This document shows, one piece after another, positions 45,683 through 58,380 of a stretch of DNA of 64,000 nucleotides. A model generated the notes under the pieces. It was not told the DNA's origin. It was given only the letters and a program-made list of their open reading frames with translations, and ran no database searches. The DNA is taken from positions 85,505,741-85,569,740 of the forward strand of contig CM041465.1 in assembly GCA_023213395.1 (NCBI GenBank), in the 5' to 3' direction. Source of the stretch: Cycas panzhihuaensis (Eukaryota > Cycadophyta). The translations under genes were made by a program, and so were the position numbers. Positions within the stretch are counted from its first letter, which is position 1. Every line of letters starts with the position of its first letter.

Positions 45683-46200
45683 TATCCTTTTTCTACATGC
45701 TGATCTTATCTCTGAGGTACATGAACTTCTCCTTCGGAAGAGGTTTTGTGAAGATGTCAGCTAATTATTTTGAGCTTAGACAATAGGACAATTTGACTTC
45801 CCATCTATCTACTTTCTCTCGGATGAAGTGATGATGAACTTCAATATGTTTTGTTTGGGCATAAAAAACTGGGTTCTTTGTCATTTGAATGGTGCTCTGA
45901 TTGTCATAGTTGATTATGGTTGTAATCTTTTGAAAAAACTACAGTTCATCCAAAAGATGTCTTAGCTAGATAGCTTCACACAAGGTTTGAACTGTTGCCT
46001 GGTATTTTGCTTCAGATGTAGATAATGATACAATGGATTGTTTCTTCATTCTCCAAGATATAATGCCATTTCCTAGGTCAAAATAGTATCCAGAGGTAGA
46101 TTTTTAACTGTCAATGTCTCCTACCCAGTCAAACTCTGTGTACCCAGTTAATTAATTTGATCCTTGATTATTGTAGTAAATCCCATAAGTCTTTGTTCCT
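45683..46200 (-). pseudogene. RNase H, C2
   Basis: Minus strand: GYTEFDWVGDIDS, KSTSGYYFDLGNGIISW, SLSTSEAKYQA, YDNQST, NPVFYAQTKHIEVHHHFI and LADIFTKPLPKEKF. This is the complete copia RNase H order; TEFDWVGD, SEAKY and YDNQS give the acidic residues. Several stops interrupt it. Confidence 0.85.
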
Positions 46201-47230
46201 TACAGGCATTGAAGAAAATGCTTGGCTACTTTCCAATGAGATACCTTTGGGTTAGATATGTACCTTGAGATTAGTCCCACTGTGAATGCAATGTCTGGCC
46301 TTGTTGAAGTAAGATATATGAGATTTCTGACAAGTTTTCTGTAAAGGGTATCATTTACTAGCTCCCCATCTGGATCAACAGTAAGTTTGGTTGTAGAACT
46401 CATGGGTATGAAAGATGGTTTGCAATCCATCATACTGAAGTCTTTCAGTATCTGTGTTGTATACTTGCTTTGATGCATGAAGATTCCATCTTTCAAATTA
46501 TGAATTTCTATCCCCAGGTAGTAGTGAATCTCAACTAAGTCTGTCATTTTGAAGGTTTTTGACAATTGAAGTCATAATGAGTTGATCCAATTGGTGTTAC
46601 TCCCAATGAAAATTAGATCATCTATATACAATACAAGAATGGTGACCTAGTTATTCTTGTCAATGTGAATGTAAAGCCCAAAGTCAGCTTCTAATCGTTT
46701 CATCCCAAGACTTTGTAGGTATGAGTCCATCTTTGCATACAATGCTCTAAGAGTTTGTTTTAGTCCATAAAGAGCTTTGTTGAGTTTGCAGAGTAGATGC
46801 TCCTGTCCTTGTGTGATATATCCTAGAGGCTGCTCCATGTATACTTCCTCTTGAAGATCTCCATTGAGAAAGGCTCCTTTGACATCCATTTGATATACTG
46901 TCTAATTATTTTATGCAACTAAGGCAATCACCATCCTAAGTGTAGTCATTTTACTAACAGGAGCAAATGTTTCATCATAATCTATTCCTTGAGTTTGAGA
47001 GTAGCCCTTTGCAACAAGTCAGGCCTTGTATTTATCAATTGAGCCATCATATTTCTCCTTGATTTTATACAACCATCTGCATCCAATCATGGGTTTTCCC
47101 TGTGGAGGAGTAGTGAGTTCCTAAGTTTTATTACTGTAGATTAATTCTATTTCTTTATTCATTGCTTCTTTACAACAAGGATCATTTTGGGCATGTTGAT
47201 ATGATATATCATGTTGAGCAATGATCCCAT
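46201..47230 (-). pseudogene. reverse transcriptase, C2
   Basis: The frame 46889-46647 starts MDVKGAFLNGDLQEEVYMEQ and continues KLNKALYGLKQTLRALYAKM. YIDDLIFIG follows near 46620, then the frame 46565-46200 with KTFKMTDLVEIHYYLGIEIH, YRKLVRNLIYLTSTRPDIAF and SRYISNPKVSHWKV. The catalytic YIDDL is kept. The N-terminal part up to 47230 holds the [17 protein letters not shown]-type segment, partly broken. Confidence 0.88.
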
Positions 47231-48500
47231 GATGTGTTTGACTACTGGTTCTTTTCCCTTCTTGAATGAGATCTGGATTTACTCTGGATTCCTCCATTGT
47301 TTTCAGGTATCATTTTGGCACCCTTTTTTGTGAGGGATTTTGTAGTTGAATTGAGTTGTTGATAGCTTCATTTTATTCAGATGAGTGTGATCCTTCATCA
47401 GAGACACTTGTAGTGATAGTAGGTGGTGGTGCATTTTCTGTTCTTTATTGTTCACCTTGATCTAAGTCAGAGTAAGATTGAGTCCAACTTGGTATGATGA
47501 TATCAATTGATTGAGTAGGTATAGTTTTCCCATCAACCTGGTCTTCATCAGTTGATTCGTTAAAGTGCACATCCCTACTGGGATATATCTTGTTGGTTAG
47601 AGGATCTAGGCATCAATATACTTTGAATACTTCATTATATCCCACAAGAATACATCTCTTGCTTTTATCATCTAATTTCTTTCTCTTTTCAGTAGGAATG
47701 TGCATGTAGACAATCGATCCAAAGACTCGAAGGTGTGAGACATCTAGTTTCTGAACTAACCATGATTCTTCAGGGGTTATATTCTCTAGAGATTTAGTTG
47801 GACTTTTGTTGAGAAGGTATATGGTTGTATTTGCTGATTCAGCCCAATATTTGTTGCTTACCCTGTTTTATTTTAGTAAGGAACGAGTCAACTCCATTAT
47901 GGTCCTATTTTTCCTCTCAGTCACTCCATTGGATTATGGAGTGTAGGGAGTTATAAATTATCTTTGTATACCATTTTTCTTGTAGTATTATGTGAATTCA
48001 TTGGATGTGAATTCCCCACCATTGTCAGTCCTCAAGCATTTAATGCTACATTCACTTTCTTTTTCAACTTTGGCTTTGAATTTAAGAAAGGTGTCAAATA
48101 CATCAGACTTTAATTTAAGAAAATAGACCCAGATCTTTCTAGTGTGATCATCTATGAAGGTCAAATAGTAGTGCACCCCTTATAAGGATGGGGGAGTGAA
48201 TGGACTGTAGAGATCACTGTGAATTAGTTGTAATTTGCAATGTGCTCTAGTAGTGCTAGCAGAGAATTGCAGTTTATGTTGTTTGGCCATCATGCATGTG
48301 TTACAAATAGAGCTAGATTTTTTAATCCATGGAAGGCCATACACCATATTATGTTTGCTTAATAAGAATAAAGCATTATAAGATAAATGACCATAATGCA
48401 AATGCTAAAGTTTTCCATTATCAACATTTTTAGTTACATGAAGAGCAGTGTGAATTAGTGTGGCAAGAAATTTGTACAATCCATTGGTTTTAATGCCTTC
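47231..48500 (-). pseudogene. integrase, C2
   Basis: The frame 48401-48180 has MHYGHLSYNAL and ICNTCMMAKQHK (HHCC zinc finger), then LIHSDLYSPF. The frame 48176-47988 has [20 protein letters not shown] and [15 protein letters not shown] relic of YTPQ..G.AERKN lies below 47960. Asp of HSDLYSP and TDNGGEF are the first two catalytic acids; the Glu region has stops. The C-terminal part near 47640-47720 keeps the KCIFVGY-type block. Confidence 0.87.
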
Positions 48501-48860
48501 ACCAATCACTTTGTTCCCTTTATATTTATCAAAAATGGCATCCATCACCATCAAATAGGACCTAGAGCTTGTTGTCTGTCAGCTGAGATACAAATAATAG
48601 GTTTTTTGTCATTCCTAGTGCATAGAGCACACGGCCAACTTTTTTAGTGTTTCCATCTAGCAAGGTAATAGGAATTGTTCCATGTCCTTGTATTGGATGG
48701 GTGGTGTCATCTCCAAGTTCAACTGAGCCACAATTTTGAGAAGGGCTTATGTTGTTGAACCAAGCTCGCTTGTTGATCATGTGTTTAGAAGTTCTAGAGT
48801 CTATAAACCAATCATCATGATTTTTATTCTCTACTACTGAGGAAGGAGTTGTTACAAGTG
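48501..48860 (-). pseudogene. aspartic protease, C2
   Basis: Minus strand: DDWFIDSRTSKHMINKRAWF, then GTIPITLLDGNTKKVGRVLY and KNLLFVSQLTDNK. The catalytic triplet DSG of copia proteases reads DSR (Gly to Arg), which should inactivate it. Confidence 0.82.
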
Positions 48861-49774
48861 CAATCTCTTCTTATTCTTCTTCAATTAACTCCTTTTTGTC
48901 AAGTTGTCCTGAGTAGCTACTTGAAGCTATGATTCCCTTTTCTATGTCAGCTTTGTGGTGACAACAGTCGGTGGTGTAGTGACCAAGTTTTTTATAATAA
49001 TAGCAAATGATTTAGTGACCAAGTCATCCTCTTGAGTACTGGATGGGATGAGTGCAAGGAGAAGATCATCCTCTACCAGAAGTATAGTTTGTGGGTCATC
49101 TTCTCCTTCAGTCTAATCCACAAAAAACTCCTATGTTGGTGGTGCCCCTGCCTCATATACTCACACTAGATAAAAATGCATTTTCCAATTCATTTTTGAG
49201 ATTGGTTTCAGTCTACTCATGATGTAGAAGTTAGCCATAAATAATAGTGAATGAGTGTTGTGTAATTTCTGCCATCAACTTATAAGATGTAACAAAGTTC
49301 CAGAATTAGGTAGGAAGTTTATGTATAATAAGGTCAATGAGGTCACCATATGAATAACTCACCCCAACTGACACTAGGTTTTCATGAAGTATCTTAAATC
49401 GTCCAAGAAAGAGGTAAAGTCCTCTAATTTAGACATCCTTAGGGTAGCCATTTGGCTTTTGAGTGTCATGGCATGAGATGTATTTTCCTAGGCATATAAG
49501 GTCTTCAATGTGGTCTAGGCTTCATGAGGATTGGTGGTGCCAGTTATGTGAGGTAGGATGGAATCTGCAACTAACAGAGTTATTGAGGCAAGTGCAAGAC
49601 CTTTTTGTTCCATGTGTATCTTCTTTTCAGCAGCATCTACAAGCTCAGATTTGATGCTCTCTATCTGGTCCCATGCACCCTGAGCCACTAGTATAGATCT
49701 CATCTTGGTCTTTCATGATTCATAGTTATCAGCGGTGAGTTTTCAAACTCAGAAGGTTGAAGAGAGGAAGCCAT
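48861..49774 (-). pseudogene. gag, C2
   Basis: ATG at 49774 gives MASSLQPSEFENSPLIT. The frame 49703-49515 continues MRSILVAQGAWDQIESIKSE and TGTTNPHEAW, a UBN2-type copia gag. Near 48960-49010 CYYYKKLGHYTTDC is a C-x2-C-x4-H-x4-C knuckle whose second Cys is Tyr. Several stops. Confidence 0.82.
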
Positions 49775-50872
49775 GAGAAGGTGAGTAATTCTATCAAGTC
49801 TAGACATGGGATTACATGGACTCGTAGGCCTATCGATAAACCTCCAATGGAGATTCAAGATAGGTAGCTTTGTGGCGCTAACCACTGCACTACGAGGCTT
49901 TAGCAGTCAGTTGGGCTCCCTAATCTAGGTTGGGCTCAAGGTGCTATAGGGTCCTCCTATATACCCTTCAGTATGTGGAGGCTCAAATCCATGAGCAAGT
50001 TCTATCTAAGGCATGGGTATTGGGTCCTTTTGATTCCCCTCACTTCACGCAATGGTTCCAAACTCCCAACGTGCTTAGCCAAGAACAATAGATCCAACGT
50101 AATTTTTATAGACCCCCAGAACATGGTCTCTAAGGCTGGGAATGGGTAGTTGTCAAGTAGAGTTATCTACCCATGGAAGAAGAAGAAGACAAGTGTAACA
50201 AATATATCTCCCTTTTTAATATGTTTTTAAGAAATGAAAGAGACTAGAATACTCAGTCAAAATAAGGAAAATGCAACAAGGAGGTTTTTTAAGTGCTTTC
50301 CTGAGATAAAAGACTATTGCTCACAGTCATACGGATGGCAGTACTGCACAATAAATGAGTCAAAAAATTAACTTTCTTGAAATGCTCTAAAAGAGGTGTC
50401 AAAAGAATGGCCTTGATGTGTAGATTCCTGACCTGTAATTATTTTTTTGAATGGACCTCTCAATGAGGAGAAAAAGCCAAACGAAACTCCAATGGGTGGC
50501 TAAGGGTTTTTCACGATTTTGTTGATTTCTTTCAAATCTGAAGGAGAAGGCCTTCGAGTCATATATCAATAGAAAGCTTATGTTGATGGCTTTCTATTAA
50601 TACCAAGTTTTCCTAGTATAGATGTTCATAAATGAGAAATAAGCAAAAGTCTCTAATGGCAGCTATACAACTTCGGGCAGTCTTTAAGGCATCAAAACGA
50701 TGAAATTTGAATTTGATCCTTTAGAGAAAAGTAAAGAGCAAGTCAAGGCGCCCCTCATGGTGAAATTTAATCAAATTCTGAGAAAAAAAAAAAAAATTGA
50801 CCTACTGGTGTACAGACCTATCCATACAATCGTACGGAAATATTTCTCCAGACAAGATCTAGTCCTAAAATG
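49775..50872 (-). other. C2 leader
   Basis: About 1.1 kb between primer site and gag, long for a copia leader. An A-run (50783-50795) and short unconnected frames only. At 49855-49905 lies tgtggcgctaaccactgcac with the flanking text of a tRNA-like or insertion remnant; not enough to call. Confidence 0.45.
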
Positions 50873-50884
50873 GCTCTGATACCA
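50873..50884 (-). other. primer binding site of C2, tRNA-iMet type
   Basis: The minus strand reads TGGTATCAGAGC, perfect, directly after the LTR end TACA at 50885. Confidence 0.92.
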
Positions 50885-51058
50885 TGTAGGATTGATGATA
50901 CAATGGCTAATGAAGAATACTTGATAATCTTATTGAGAGTATATGAGTATATATATACAATTAGGGTTTGTAACCCTCTGGAACTTCTTTGTAATTGATA
51001 CATAGCATAATGACATGTGTCATTAATATAAAAAAGGATTAGACATTATATTCTAACA
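50885..51058 (-). repeat. 5' LTR of C2
   Basis: 174 bp, partner of 45494-45666. TCCAA follows at 51059-51063. Confidence 0.92.
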
Positions 51059-51063
51059 TCCAA

Positions 51064-51420
51064 TAGTCTCTACAACAATATAGCTCCTCTTTCACTGATA
51101 CTTAGACCATAGTACTTAGCTTTTCTTCTTTAGTAAACTAAGAGGATAAGCCACTTGAGCCATATAGATCTCATTTTTAAGTCTTTGTTAAAGAATATTG
51201 ATATCTCATTTATTTAATCTATCTCCTAACTATATGTAACTACTAAAGTGAGGATCAATGGGACCGATGACAACATAGAGACTAGTTCAAATATCTCCTT
51301 ATAACTAATTCTTTCTTTTTACTTGAAATCTTGTGCATCAGGTTTTGGTAACTCATAATTAACTAGGTTCTTTGAGGGAGGTAAGGGAACCAAATTCTAT
51401 ATATATCACTCATGTATTAT
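51064..51420 (-). pseudogene. RT entry remnant, C3
   Basis: The minus strand shows YKEIFELVSMLSSVPLILTL and, a little on, a relic of NKDLKEEIYMAQ, matching the start of copia RT (DYxExFxPVxKxxSIR..., GDLxEEIYMxQP). Several stops. Confidence 0.55.
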
Positions 51421-51664
51421 AGCTCTCTATTATGAATATTCTTTTACTAGAATCATTGGTGTCTATCATAAGTTTGACTAGAATGTTAATCCTTGTTCTT
51501 CAATCATCCTCTAGGTCTTCAACCATTAGACTAAAGTCCTTAATGGTTCTCCTAGGCTATAATAAAATATGTGTTACAATCTATGTCTCTTCTTGCAATG
51601 ACTCCTCATCATTATTCCCACTAGGTCTTACTTATATCTCAAACATAATGTTAGGTACACCAAC

Positions 51665-52348
51665 CTATATACCTACTAAACCATGACTTGGAAAGAGAAG
51701 AAATGGAAGATAAAACCTATATTTAGATGAAACTTGATCATGATATGTTATTAACTCATCGAATTTAACATCTAGGCTAACTATAATGCTCTTCCCCTTA
51801 TAGATCACATAATTTATAAGCTTTGATTTAAACCCTATATAAATACACTTCAAACTCCTATCATCTTACTATAGAGATCTCTGTTTAAGATGTGTGTAAT
51901 CAGTCTACCCAAATAACCAATGAAAAGTTTCTGATTGGTCTAACACTACTTAAGGTTAATGCCACGAATAACCATACACAGTACTATGTTAAATAGTTAT
52001 TATAATGACTTCTACCCAAAACAATATAAGAGGTAAATCTTATCATATACCAAACACCTTTACATCTACATCATGGTACCATTCTTCACCAACAACATAA
52101 TCTTACAAGGGTATTTGAGATATACAACTCCTATTTTATACCATGATTAAGGTAGAACTAATTTTAAGCCAATCTCATCATACACCTTTCTATTCATACT
52201 TTAATTCCAATACAAACATATTATCGAATCTATAGTAGACTTATTCAAATATATATAGTTTAAACCAACATATGATAGGCTATATACCTCATGCTACTAT
52301 CTATTTAACCACCTAAATTATAATGGTTTACCATGAACTAATAACCAT
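51665..52348 (-). pseudogene. integrase C-terminal remnant, C3
   Basis: The frame 51853-51665 starts MKCIYIGFKSKLINYVIYKG and continues with SLDVKFDE, the KCIFIGY...SRDVxFDE block of copia integrase ends. Upstream to 52348 no clear core remains. G cuts the element at ACCAT (52344-52348). Confidence 0.65.
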
Positions 52349-54693
52349 TGTTTCTTGACTCCTAGGAATGGCATCAATATGATGACATAGCTAAGTTTAG
52401 GTATGCATCTTTGCCTTTATTATATTGCTCATATTCTCCTTACAACATGCATTTCATTGGTTCTTGGATGTCTAGCTATTTGTATATTTTTCTTGCTTAT
52501 GTCTACCATTCTACCTATGATGACTAGGACTCTGATCCCATGGCCTTAGAGCCCCCTAGTTGGCTTGTCAGTTGGAAAAAAAACCTCTCCCATGGCCTTA
52601 CAACTCACCTTTTAGCCCTATCCATGTAATTTTACCCTCATTTTCCCTTTACACCCATTGATCATCCACCATTCTAAACCTTAAGGTTTGTTTCTAGGAG
52701 TTAGAGTGCCTTTAGAACTAGTTTTGGGCCTTGTTTTTCCTTTCTTTTATCATCTTGCAGCCATTTTTGCTGCAAAAAGTGGTACTATTGAGTAATTTAT
52801 GACACCACAACCAAATCTATGGTACTATAACTTTGGTTGTGGTATGACTATTAACTTATCTGACTACCTTTATAATGGCCTAGTAGCTTTTTTGCCACCT
52901 TCTTAAGTGGGCCTATCATGTCACATTGATCTAGAATAACTCGCCATGCCTTTGGGAACTCCCATTGGACCTCAAAACCAATTTTTTATTCAAATTTTAT
53001 GAGGATTTAAGCTTTCCACCTTAGCTCCTACCTTGGTTTTAGGTGGTGGTCTCTCCACCTTGTGGGCATGAAACCACCATTCCCTCACCTTATTTTTGCC
53101 TATAGAAACCCTTTATTTTGAGGATGGATCATCTATCATCTTCTACTCTTCTTACCATACCAAAATATTATTAAATTTCTATCACAACAACCCTTCCACA
53201 CTTGACATAACTTACAAGCTTAGTGAGCTAAGGTGAAGAAGTGGAGATCCAATATAGCATAAATAAAGGGACATTGGAGAGCACTACATTGGATAGCCAT
53301 TGCATCCTTCTTCTCTATTGGATTGGGCATCCCCCATCCAACCTTGGTTTGTCATTTGGTAAGGCTCCCTTTCATCTTTCTCCTCTTCACTTCATTATTA
53401 TTTTGTATAGCTAGGGTTTTTGGGGATTTGGCAACCTTTCTTTTGGCTGTAATAGTTAAAGGTAGGATTGGATTCATTTGGTCTTTCTTTCTCTTCCTTT
53501 CCATATATTTTCCATGGAGTTGTAGGTGCATTCTAGGGAGGCTTTCCTTAACACAACTAAGGGAATTATCCTTGTAGGGGTAGCCACACTATTCTGGGGC
53601 ACTTCTCCCCTCCTCTCTTTATCTTTATTTGCTTTTATTATTACCATTCTCTTATATGTTGTACATGTTTTCATACATATTCCTTAACCACATATATTGA
53701 TTAACTCTTTTTTCATGTAAGTAGATTTGCTTAAGGATTGTTAAAGTAGCCTTCTTTTTAGATCTAACTTATAGGTATAAGAAGGAGAAACCCTCTTCCA
53801 TCCATGTTAGGATTTGGAGAAGGTGCACTTCTGTAAGGTAAGCATTGTCTATATTTCATGCTAGATTATTACATATATTTTCTTTACTTTTTCCTACACT
53901 TGCTTTCCATTAGTTGCTCTTATTCATTTGGGGTAGGTAAGTGGAGCCCCCATCATCATGTTTTAACTAGCAACATGACAATTAGAGAGGAAGGATGAAA
54001 AGAGATGAGGGGGAGTGGCATCGTCAATTATTTATTAGGTCTAGGTGCACTTCGCTTACTCTTTCCTCCTTTCCTTTTTGTATTCTTATCATTGATCTCA
54101 TCTCACACCCCCATTTGTAAGGAATTCCTTCCTCCTTTTCATGGTTTATTTTGATTAGTTGCATCTTCATTAAAAGGAGGGAATAAGGGTTTGGGGGGAG
54201 TATCTTGCATTGCATGAAATAACAAGGAATTTATCTTATAGGCAAAGGAATAGGTTTCATTTCTTTTTTGTTTAGCAAAAGGAATATTGGAGATAAGGGA
54301 ATATTGAGCTAGGGTTACATGTAGGAGAGGAGCACCTACCTTCCCTTCTCTTTGTTTCCCCTATTTTAGTTGCATCCATGTTTCTCCCCCTTGATTAGCA
54401 TATAGGTTTCTTTTCCCCTTTTCTAGAATAAAGAGAGAAAAGAGAGATAAAGGCAAAGAGAGTGAGATTCCCTTATTTTCTCCTATACCCTTTCTTTGTT
54501 CCTTTATATATTTCATTCTTTTTCTAGAAAAGAAGAGGGAAAAGAGTGGTAAAAGGAAAGAGAGTGAGGTTTTCATTCATTTTGCACTCCTCTTTATTTC
54601 TTTCACTTCTTGTTATTATTATTCTTACACAATATCATAACAAAAACCTATCATACCTTTTTTCCCAACTAAGAGGGTTTGGGTTCATTTACC

Positions 54694-54756
<63 letters not shown>

Positions 54757-55015
54757 GCCCCTCTTTTCTTATTTTCTTCACCATGTTGGCCCCTTGTCAA
54801 GGGGGATTATCCAACCATGGTCCCCTCCTTCTTAAAACCCTAAGTAAAGGAGAAGGGAGTGCACCCATGCATTCCCAAGTCTACAACTTTTTGGTATGTG
54901 AGCACCCGACGTGGTTAACCTAGGGTTCTATCACACCCCATTCTAGGTTTCAAACCTTAGACCCGGCCCCTAGTGGTGTTTGTTGTCCTAGGTACCCTTG
55001 GTGGGAGTGATCTCA
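52349..55015 (+). repeat. 5' LTR of G
   Basis: 2667 bp, TGTTTCTTGACTCC...GATCTCA. It aligns along its length with 60070-62699 (e.g. gggcatcccccatccaac at 53323 and 61045). Inside, 54417-54523 and 54524-54630 are an imperfect tandem pair (ttttctagaa...aagagagtgag). The right end abuts the primer site. Confidence 0.9.
54697..54753. repeat. (TC)n microsatellite, ~28 units
   Basis: Uninterrupted TC run in the 5' LTR of G. The 3' LTR has only about 8 units at 62410-62424, so it grew or shrank after insertion. A plus-strand frame through it (Leu-Ser repeats) is not a gene. Confidence 0.95.
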
Positions 55016-55035
55016 CTAGCGACCATATTGGGGAT
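55016..55035 (+). other. primer binding site of G
   Basis: ctagcgaccatattggggat follows the LTR end TCTCA and corresponds to TTGGCGACCATCTTGGGGG of X3. Confidence 0.7.
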
Positions 55036-56090
55036 GCCAGTTAGAATGCTTTAGGTTTCATTTAGCCTTCTCCCACACCTTTTTTTCCCTTTATTAGGGT
55101 TTGTTAGGGTATCTCTCTCTTTTAGATCTCATTTATTACTTTTTATTCTTACTTATGTTTCCTCTATTTCCATAAGCAGAGTGTTTTACTTATTCATATG
55201 ATATTTCTCACATCACTTATGTGGCTCACCACCCATTGAAGTAGAGCCTAGTTATTCTTGTATCCCTTCATCAGACTAAGAGTCTCTAATAGAGGGTTAT
55301 CCTTTTGATTGGGCTAATGACCCTTGTGCTTTAGATTGGCCTTATTCTAATGCCCCTTCTTCCTATTACAATCCCATCCAAGTTGGTGAGGATCCTATCT
55401 ACTATCACACCAAATTAATTGAAGGTTGCCAAGACCCTCAACTACTTCCTGTGCATGTCATAGGAAGCTAGCAACCTGAGGATCCTACTTCATATTCTAA
55501 AGGGGTCCCCTTAACCTATCCATCCCATTCTGGTCAATAAGGGGAGGTTTCCACCTCTTATGACCCTCCATATGATTCTTATAGAGATGTAGTCAAATCC
55601 TTACAAGAATGTTTCAAGGTCACAACTACGTAACCACTCCCCAAGTGGTTGCATAGGTTCCTTCAAACCTTAGTTCCCCTATCTTCCATCATCCCACCTC
55701 ATTCATCTCTCCCTTTTGCTTTGTCTACCCTACAAGAAGAAACTCTAGTAGGGCATGTCAGCATACATCTGTCCTAGCCAACTGGCCACTTTAGGCATGA
55801 AAACCCCTCTAGTAGGAGTAAGTATACCCTCACTTTTAATAAGCATACCTTAACCCATTACTACACCTACCCCTTCTTATCCTTCAATCATGCCCTTTTC
55901 TATGTACTAATCATACAGGACATGGGGGCATGACTTCCATCCGTCTATAGCCACAAACCATGGACCCTTCATTCTATATTCCTCTAGGGTACATATCTCA
56001 ACCCTAGGGGCATGGGGGATCAAATCCCCTTCCTACATATAGAGTTGATCCCTTCCATCCTTATGGGGTTGCCTCTCCCCTTGAGGGTCC
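55036..56090 (+). other. G leader / gag 5' region, decayed
   Basis: No frame of note; Pro/Ser-rich broken pieces. Position matches the leader-plus-N-terminal gag segment of the X elements. Confidence 0.4.
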
Positions 56091-57400
56091 ATATGGGCAA
56101 AATCCCATTCCTCATCCTACATTTTATCAACCTTGTTCTATGCCTCATATAGGTGCTTCCTCACATATTTACTCATTCGCTTCTATGGGAGCGTGTCCTC
56201 AACCTTTGCAATCCCATACGGCTCATCCCCAAGGTGTAGTGAGACCCTCTCGCCCACCTCCTTACTCGATGATCCCCCATGTAGGAACTACTTACTCATG
56301 TCTATTAGGAGGAATATCCTACCCTCCTACCTCCTATGTGCCTTACCAATAAGGACATTATCCTTATGATCCCAGCTCTTACTTGCCAAATGTTAGGGGT
56401 AGGCATCCTTACACTATATTCCCTCATTCTCAAGTTGATCTGCTGACCCAATCGAGGATCCATCCCTTTTTTTACTATTGATCAACTATGTTATCCATTG
56501 AGGCACTAAAAACCAACTTACTACCTTATCCTTCTGAGATACCCAAGTTTGATGGTACCTCTTCCTATGACTTAATAGAGCATATCAGAGCATTTGCTAT
56601 GGCATACATAGACTATTGGGCTTACGACCACATTCTGATGAAGCTTTTTCCTTGATCCCTCTAGTGAGATGCCCTCAAGTGGTTTTATCATCTCCTTGCT
56701 CACTCTATTTCCACCTTCTAGTAATTAGTTGATGAATTCATCAATTGTTTCAATGTTGCTTAGCCTTTTAAGAGTGGGATTAAAGCCATACTCTTACTTA
56801 AATGAGGCCCTAAGGAGTTAAACTACAACTTCGTGTGGTGGTTTTATGACCTCCTTCACTCTTCTAAGGCCACATTGCCTGAAGAGTTGAAGAGAGATCT
56901 CTTTGTTAATGCATTGCACCCTAAGGTGCACACTAAGGTCTTGAAAATGGGAGCAACCTCTTGTGATTCTACCATAGCCAAGTGCTTGGCATTGGAAGCC
57001 ATTAAGATCCAAGTTGGTCTCAAGAAGCTTCCTAGGTAATCACAATATTGTGAGGAACCTCCTCCCTCACATGACTAAAAGGGATAGCAATCTACTTTTA
57101 GGACTCCTATTGGTACCACTAATAAGACCCTAAACCCTTTTACCTTGGTCATTCGCTCCTTTGAACGAATGGTTAAGGATCTTATATTGCAACCAACTCA
57201 AACTTCTCTTGAATCCCAATGTCCTATCCATCAAACTTCCAAGACCTCCTCATCTATGGGTACTAACACTACTTCTCAAAGGAAAAGGGCATGATTACCT
57301 CCTAAAAAGAAGCATTATTTTGTGCATGGGGAGTGTTTCCATGATAACTCATAGTGTTGGAAGCAACACCTTGAGCTTGCTCTATCCCATGTGCTTCCTT
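56091..57400 (+). pseudogene. gag polyprotein remnant, G
   Basis: The plus strand carries EIPKFDGTSSYDLIEHIRAF, YDHILMKLFP, DALKWFYHLL, then the frame 56833-57039 with LHSSKATLPEELKRDLFVNA and KMGATSCDSTIAKCLALEAI. Near 57320 YFVHGECFHDNS is the knuckle with its first Cys turned to Tyr. Block order equals X1. About a dozen stops, many at former CAG/CGA/TGG codons. Confidence 0.85.
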
Positions 57401-58380
57401 CTCAAGGTGCTTCTAAGCCAAACTTAAAGCAACTTGATTATTGGGGATTGTTCCCTAACCATGAGAAATAGGATCATTTCCCTTAGAGTAGGAGAGCAAG
57501 GAATAGAAGGCAAACCTCCCCTTCCTTCCTTGGATTAGGATAAGGGCAAAGCCCATGTCAGTTCCTTTCCTCCTCTTAGGCCTATGACTCAGCTCCCCTC
57601 CTCTTCTCATTCTAAGAACAAGAAGAGGAAGGTTATCCAGTTAGTTGAGATTGCCCCTGTGTACCCAGTTATATGGTCCCAAGCCACCAAAGAGGCTGGT
57701 GAAGCCTCCTCTTCCTAACAACAACCCCTTACAAATGCTCCTTTTACATAGATCCTTGTTATTCTAAAGAACATCTATGTGTGCCTCACGCATTATGATT
57801 TTAGGAGGACTCTTTCCCAACCCACAGGGAAAGGGAAGGCCTTCTCCATTATTAAAGAGTTATACTTGGTCTCTACAAGAATATCCATGATGGACATCTT
57901 ATGGAGTTGCCCTGAGCAATGCACTCTTCTTCTAGAGGCTATTAGCCAATGAGATTCTCCCATCCATGTTGTAGGAACTACCTCTTATGGGCCTCCCACT
58001 ATCTCATCTAATCTTAGAGACCTCCTATCCCCTAATCAATAGAAATGTTATTGGCCCTACCCATTCACTATTACCATTAATGCTCCTGATTTCACTTTAA
58101 AGAGGACCGTCATAAATAATAGTTCCTCCATTAATGTTATGGTTATGCAGATGATAAAGCAACAAGGCATAAAGGCTCTTAAGACCATCCTTTAGAAATT
58201 CCAAGGGTATGATGGGACTAAGAAATCTCCCTTAGGGACTATTACCCTTTCACTCATCTTAAAGGGGGAGATTGTTTAGGTAGATATTGTTGTGCTTGAT
58301 ATTAATGTTGATTACCACCTTCTATTGGGTCGATCATGGCTTAATCAAATGGGGGTCATATACTCCTCATAATAAGGGCA
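57401..58380 (+). pseudogene. aspartic protease remnant, G
   Basis: Contains LTHYDFRRTLSQPTGKGKAF (approach region), YPFTITINAPDFTLKRTVIN, then NSSSINVMVMQMIKQQGIKA and YHLLLGRSWLNQMG. In X1 the active loop is ADNGSS; here it is INNSSS, so the catalytic Asp is Asn and the Gly is Ser. Inactive. Confidence 0.82.

Larger units (their letters stand above)
45494..51058 (-). mobile_element. copia element C2, near complete
   Basis: A 5565-bp Ty1/copia element with TCCAA at 45489-45493 and 51059-51063, LTRs of 173 and 174 bp (TGTAGGATTG...TTCTAACA), minus-strand polypurine tract, iMet-type primer site, and gag, protease, integrase, RT and RNase H in copia order. The LTRs differ at six bases and one A insertion by my reading, so it is of moderate age. 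Each gene has some stops. It sits inside C3, between RT and RNase H. Confidence 0.93.
44973..52348 (-). mobile_element. copia element C3, decayed, split by C2
   Basis: Minus-strand copia with 3' LTR and polypurine tract (45213-45225), RNase H end (45226-45493), then C2, then RT entry and integrase end (51064-51860). The 5' part is cut at 52348 by element G and is not clearly recovered after 62705. The middle of RT to RNase H is deleted. Confidence 0.55.

Noticed and set aside
49855-49905. tRNA-like string near tgtggcgctaaccactgcac in the C2 leader
   Set aside because: A cloverleaf with proper stems and an anticodon loop could not be drawn by eye.
54546-54923. 125-codon plus frame with a Leu-Ser repeat
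   Set aside because: It is produced by the (TC)n run in the G LTR; the other LTR does not keep it.
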